Positions 59,863 to 64,000 of a DNA stretch of 64,000 nucleotides are shown piece by piece. Made by a program: the position numbers and the translations under genes. Each line of letters starts with the position of its first letter. Within the stretch, counting starts at the first letter, position 1. Source of the DNA: Pelecanus crispus (taxonomy: Eukaryota > Chordata > Aves > Pelecaniformes > Pelecanidae); assembly GCF_030463565.1 (NCBI RefSeq), contig NC_134643.1:127268309-127332308 (forward strand), in the 5' to 3' direction. The notes below the pieces were generated by a model. The model had not been told where the DNA came from and did no database searches. It worked only from the letters and a program-made list of their open reading frames with translations.

Positions 59863-60936
59863 GTATGACACAGTAAAGAAGAACTGGCACCTTGCTCTTC
59901 ATTTTGGTTTCTTTTATAGTTGTTACAAAAAGTATACAAATACTTTTAAAAACGTGTTTTAACTCTAATACCTGAAAAGTTGTTATAATACAGTCAAGTG
60001 CCTTACTGGTTTCTGAATGTTCATTTAATTTATATGTGTACCAAGTATTCATATGTGAGTGGAGGTTATGTATATATAATATTAAGAGTCTTTCTGTGCA
60101 ATGCTACTTTTGTTAAAAGACATTTCAGAGACTGGGGTGTTTTACTCTTCCCCCCCCCCCCCCCCCCCCTTCAAAAAAAGAATTCTGTTTGACAAAAACA
60201 TGCATTACCTAAAATACTGCACTTGCTAGCTGTCTGATGCACCATGGAACATGGAACCACACCTACAAGTCTGTGAAATCCTTGATGTCCAAGTTGTTCT
60301 GCTGTTGTATGGAGATGACAGTTGAACTGAAATGTTTTATCTTGCTTTTAAGCAAGGTTTTAAAACAAACAAACAGGGAAAGGAAAAAAAAACAACCTTG
60401 ACTACAAACGCAACAAAGCAATGCAGTCTGCTCCTACAGCATGTGCTTGCAGAGAGGTTGTCCTCAGGCACAATATGTGCTTTGTGGTTTTGGTGCCCAG
60501 GACCACCTATGTGTTCACCAAGATTCTGTCACCTTAGCTGACCCAAACATCTAGGTGTCACCCAGCTGACTGCCCTAACCAGTCCACACACATAGATCTG
60601 GTTTTGGTGTTGTGACCCTTTTTGGCTGAAGAGTTAGCTCAGTTAAAGCAAAATGATGAACTATTTTATAGCCTGATGGTCATGGCATTTTCCTTTGAAA
60701 ATAGATTTAGAATGCCTAAAATACAGGGAAACAATCAAATTTCATACAGATTTTTGTGGATGGAAAAAATGTTAGTTAGAAAAGAGCACATCTTACATGC
60801 TTACCAGAAGAGAATAGTTGATATATTATGAAAACTGTTGTATTGTTTGCAGTGCTGATGTGTTTGTGTGTTTAAAGAGAATAATGTTTGAAGGGCTTTT
60901 ACTAACTGATAATCTTTGTTGCTGTTTCGTTTTAAG
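59863..60936 (+). other. PKNOX1: PKNOX1 intron 6
   Basis: About 1.1 kb with a GTATGA donor and ttttaag acceptor. A C20 homopolymer lies at 60150-60169. Confidence 0.85.
60150..60169. repeat. C20 homopolymer
   Basis: Twenty consecutive C bases inside intron 6, followed by tt and an A7 run. The length is likely to be unreliable in any assembly. Confidence 0.95.
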
Positions 60937-61034
60937 GGGGGACGGTGTACCAGCCAGTCACTGTGGTCACTCCGCAAGGTCAAGTAGTGACACAAGCACT
61001 GTCACCTGGGACTATTCGTATCCAGAACTCTCAG
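60937..61034 (+). CDS. PKNOX1: PKNOX1 exon 7 (residues 208-240)
   Basis: Starts ggggg after the tttaag acceptor and completes GG, then TVYQPVTVVTPQGQVVTQAL and SPGTIRIQNSQ. The donor is tcag|gtttgt at 61035 (phase 0). It continues the linker upstream of the homeodomain and matches vertebrate PREP1 almost exactly. The donor gtttgt is weaker than the others in the gene. Confidence 0.96.
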
Positions 61035-62989
61035 GTTTGTTTCATGGGCTTCACAGAATAGTATTCTGGGTTCAAATAGATCTCACTGGTTTTAAGAGTT
61101 TTGATTTAAATTTGACACACTGTCAGAATGAGTTCTGTGTACACACACATAGTAAGTAAAGTAACTAATGCAAGCACTGCTATGGGAGTTACAAATTGTA
61201 TAACATGGCATAAGATCCCAGACAGGTCTCCCTTGTCATGACAGGTCATCATAGTTCCTACCTGTTAAGTATCTTTTTTTACTCATGGCAGAAAAGCATA
61301 GGTATGTGGATTAAAAAACAAAAACAAACAAAAAAACCCACCCAAACAAAAAACCCCACCCCAAAACCCAACGAACAACCCCCCTGCCAAGCCAAACCAA
61401 AAACCCCTCGGAGTTAAACAGACACTTTTCCAATGATTAAAGCTTTTCTAATTGTTGAACTAGGTTTATGGCTGGATAGATTTACTATATTCTGTCGTGG
61501 TGCTGCACTGCTGTTGTCAGAAATTTGACTTTTTATCATGATGGCAAACACTAGTACTGTGAACCTATGTATTTCAGAATTTATGTACTTGCCCATATTC
61601 TGTGCGAGAACGCATGTAGTTCTGTCCTCAGATACCTTTCAGAAAGAAATGTGTAAAATTACTTTCCTAGACTGAAGTGTTTTTGAAGAAAAACGATGGG
61701 GGAAAAAAAAAAAAACAAACCCCTCCAAAAAAAGGACTTGATCTTCTATATAGATCTGTGGCTACTCTTGGTGTTAGTAGGAATCTCCAAACCCACCTAT
61801 ACATAGGTTTGGACCTGTATTCCTTGTAACCCATAGGAAATCCTTCTTCAAATTCTTCTTTTTCAGTGTTTCAGAATGCTGTGGAGGTAGGGCAAGAATA
61901 CTGGGGGAGAGTTATTGAAAGTTCATTATAAAGCCTCCATCTACAAGCAGATTATTTAGAATGTAAAATATTATTTTGGAAATAAAAGTATGCTCCAAAT
62001 ATGTATTTGTTGTCATTTGATAGCTTAAACCTCGTTTAAAACTTGTTTCATACAGGACATAGACATAATGACTGGCTTGAAGAAATTGCTCCATATTGTC
62101 TGAAAAACCTGATTTAGAATTATTTCAATTATAATTGTCTGAAATGTAATCTCATATGCAATTTATATGCTGTTTCTTTTTATCTCTGCCTAAGCATTTA
62201 AGAACGTATTCCCTAATGTTCAGATAACCGATGTGGAAACAATTTCATGTATCCATAGGAAGTGAAAAAGAAAGCAAAAGTGAAAAATAAATATCAACCT
62301 TTAGGAAAATAGTAAGAGTGTTGTAAAGTGAACTAAGGGTTCTACCGTATATATCTTCTTGCTCTTTGAGAATTTAGATGCATTTATTTAGCAGGACCTT
62401 TAGCATCTTTGTTTGCAACTCTAGCATAATAATTAATTTTACTTTAAGTCATTCATTTAAGTCTTAAATCAGTACTATTTCACAGCTTCCAGAGTTGTTT
62501 ATGTTTGCACACAGTGAGTATATTCAGCGTTGTGTTTTCCAATTGCTCTTCACGAGTACAAATGACTACATAGGCTGACAAGGCAATCAAATCCCTAGGG
62601 TAGTGTAGATTAGTACAGGGGATCATTAACCTGACATGTACTGCATAGGTGGATTTTATTCTAAATTATAGTAAATCAGCATTTGGCTTTTGTCACAAGA
62701 TCACATACTCAGCCGGATAACAGCTGTAATTCTTACAACAGAAGTTAACATGGAGTGTGAAAACTATAGAAATCTGATACAGCATTTTCCCTGGATAAAG
62801 ACATTTTGGAATGCTGTTGTAGGAGAGCTGCTATTGTAAGTCTTCCCTAGCAAATAAAGTACCTTTTTATAATCAGCATGCCTCAAGCCTAATTTCTTTT
62901 CATTCCCTATAAATGAGATTCATACATTGATACAGAGTACTGCTATTACTATGTTAACTGCCTTATTTCTTCTAAAATTATATGTGCAG
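61035..62989 (+). other. PKNOX1: PKNOX1 intron 7
   Basis: About 2 kb, with an A/C-rich low-complexity tract at 61311-61406 and an A-rich tract near 61700-61730. It ends in tatatgtgcag. Confidence 0.85.
61311..61406. repeat. A/C-rich low-complexity tract
   Basis: Almost only A and C on the plus strand, with repeated aaac/accc words; on the minus strand it has four or more G3-G6 runs. Confidence 0.85.
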
Positions 62990-63118
62990 CTTCAGTTGCA
63001 ATTAAACCAAGATCTAGGCATCTTGCATCAAGATGATGGCTCATCAAAAAATAAAAGAGGAGTTCTTCCCAAGCACGCTACAAATGTGATGAGATCTTGG
63101 CTTTTTCAGCACATAGGG
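62990..63118 (+). CDS. PKNOX1: PKNOX1 exon 8 (residues 241-283, start of the TALE homeodomain)
   Basis: Reads LQLQLNQDLGILHQDDGSS, then KNKRGVLPKHATNVMRSWLF and QHIG, with donor GTAAGG at 63119 (phase 0). The homeodomain begins about at SSKNKRGVLP, and the exon covers the N-terminal arm and helix 1. The proline-tyrosine-proline TALE loop, helices 2-3 and the DNA-contact helix are in later exons outside the window. With earlier exons this gives 849 nt, 283 codons, without any stop or frameshift. Confidence 0.96.
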
Positions 63119-64000
63119 GTAAGGACTGAACATGATCAGGAGTCACAGGTTTTTATGTAAGTCTTTTATGTGGTCTCTTATGATTTTGCTTCATAAAAAA
63201 GGTGAATTTATTCTCTTGTCATTTGTGTAATCTCAGTTCAGTTTTCCCTGAAGTCATTTGGTGTAGTTGTCAGTTGATTTTATTATTATTTTAATAAGTA
63301 TGTTACATTTGTACCTCATGATCTCAATAAACATTGTTAAAAGGGATCTTTCTTCATTTCATTGTGTTGAGAACTTAATGCTCTCTACGCCCTGGTTCAT
63401 GGCACAAGGAAAAATAGTTCCATCTGTGTTTTGTGGGGGTTTTTTGTAGAGGAGAATTTCAAATTTTCTGGCTTTATCTCCTTTCCAACAATCCTTCTAG
63501 TGTGTGCCAAGTGTGTTACTATCTACCTGTGCTTTCAACAGGATGTCTTTCCTTTGTATAAATCCATATCCTGAAAGGATAAATGGGTCTCAAGTTATAT
63601 CACAATGTTTAGTTGATTGATTTTTTTTTTTTTTTTTTTACAACTATTTTACAAGAGACAAACGATACAGGGAAACTGTATGTATGCTTCTTATGTTATG
63701 TACACTGTCTTTATCTGTTTAGTTCAGAGTAGCTTTATTTAACTAGAAAATGCTTGTCGGTACTTTCATATGATGTTGCCTTTAGACAGCATAACTAATC
63801 GGATCTTGTCACATGCTGCGTTGCCCAGGGATCACGCTGTTTAATAAAGACTGTCAGCCATGAGAAGATTTTTTTTTCCCCTGAATTATACATCAGCAGT
63901 TTAATGGTATCATATACACTTTCAAGGATAAAATCAGTTTTGTATAGTAAAGCACTCTTTGTTAAATGATTTTTATCTATAAAAGTTTGTGAGATTTCTG
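63119..64000 (+). other. PKNOX1: PKNOX1 intron 8, cut by the window end
   Basis: No further exon is present before the end of the window. A T19-20 run lies at about 63621-63640. Confidence 0.8.

Overview
This is nuclear DNA from a bird. The evidence is the abundant CR1 LINE sequence (six pieces, several ending in the ATTCTATG-type octamer tail), solo LTRs of two endogenous retrovirus families that I recognise as widespread in birds, short introns, and two vertebrate genes in the order they have on human chromosome 21 (NDUFV3 then PKNOX1, same strand). The LTR families suggest a neoavian species; that last step is inference. No bacterial-type gene, CRISPR array or operon is present, and most ORFs here are intron or repeat noise.

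Layout. 1-3035: 3' end of NDUFV3 (mitochondrial complex I), with the last intron, the terminal coding exon at 2756-2922, and poly(A) signals. 3036-22550: about 19.5 kb of intergenic DNA with an (AC)n run, a 1,137-bp solo LTR (6206-7342) with a 5-bp target duplication, an old minus-strand CR1, MIR-like relics, an ancient amniote palindromic repeat, and a 0.9-kb CR1 3' end (16030-16950). 22550-24480: a strong CpG island that is the promoter of PKNOX1. It holds a perfect 33-bp-arm inverted repeat and a good splice donor at 23455 that probably ends the non-coding first exon. 24480-64000: PKNOX1 (PREP1), a TALE homeobox transcription factor. Seven coding exons are read here (40335-63118), giving 283 continuous codons from the start methionine to the end of homeodomain helix 1. 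The rest of the homeodomain and the C terminus lie beyond the window.

PKNOX1 introns 1 and 4 are large (about 16.8 and 13.6 kb) and carry most of the repeats: a sense solo LTR with an intact CRE in intron 1, and in intron 4 a MIR relic, an old CR1 with an antisense solo LTR nested inside it (perfect ggtac duplication), a younger CR1 with reverse-transcriptase remains, and a minus-strand CR1 scrap.

I found no convincing new biological system. The items most worth a second look are the promoter hairpin, the CR1 subfamily with a duplicated 3' module, the LTR with internal ~60-bp repeats and a 204-codon open frame, and an ATF4-type composite site next to a splice donor at 11.3 kb.
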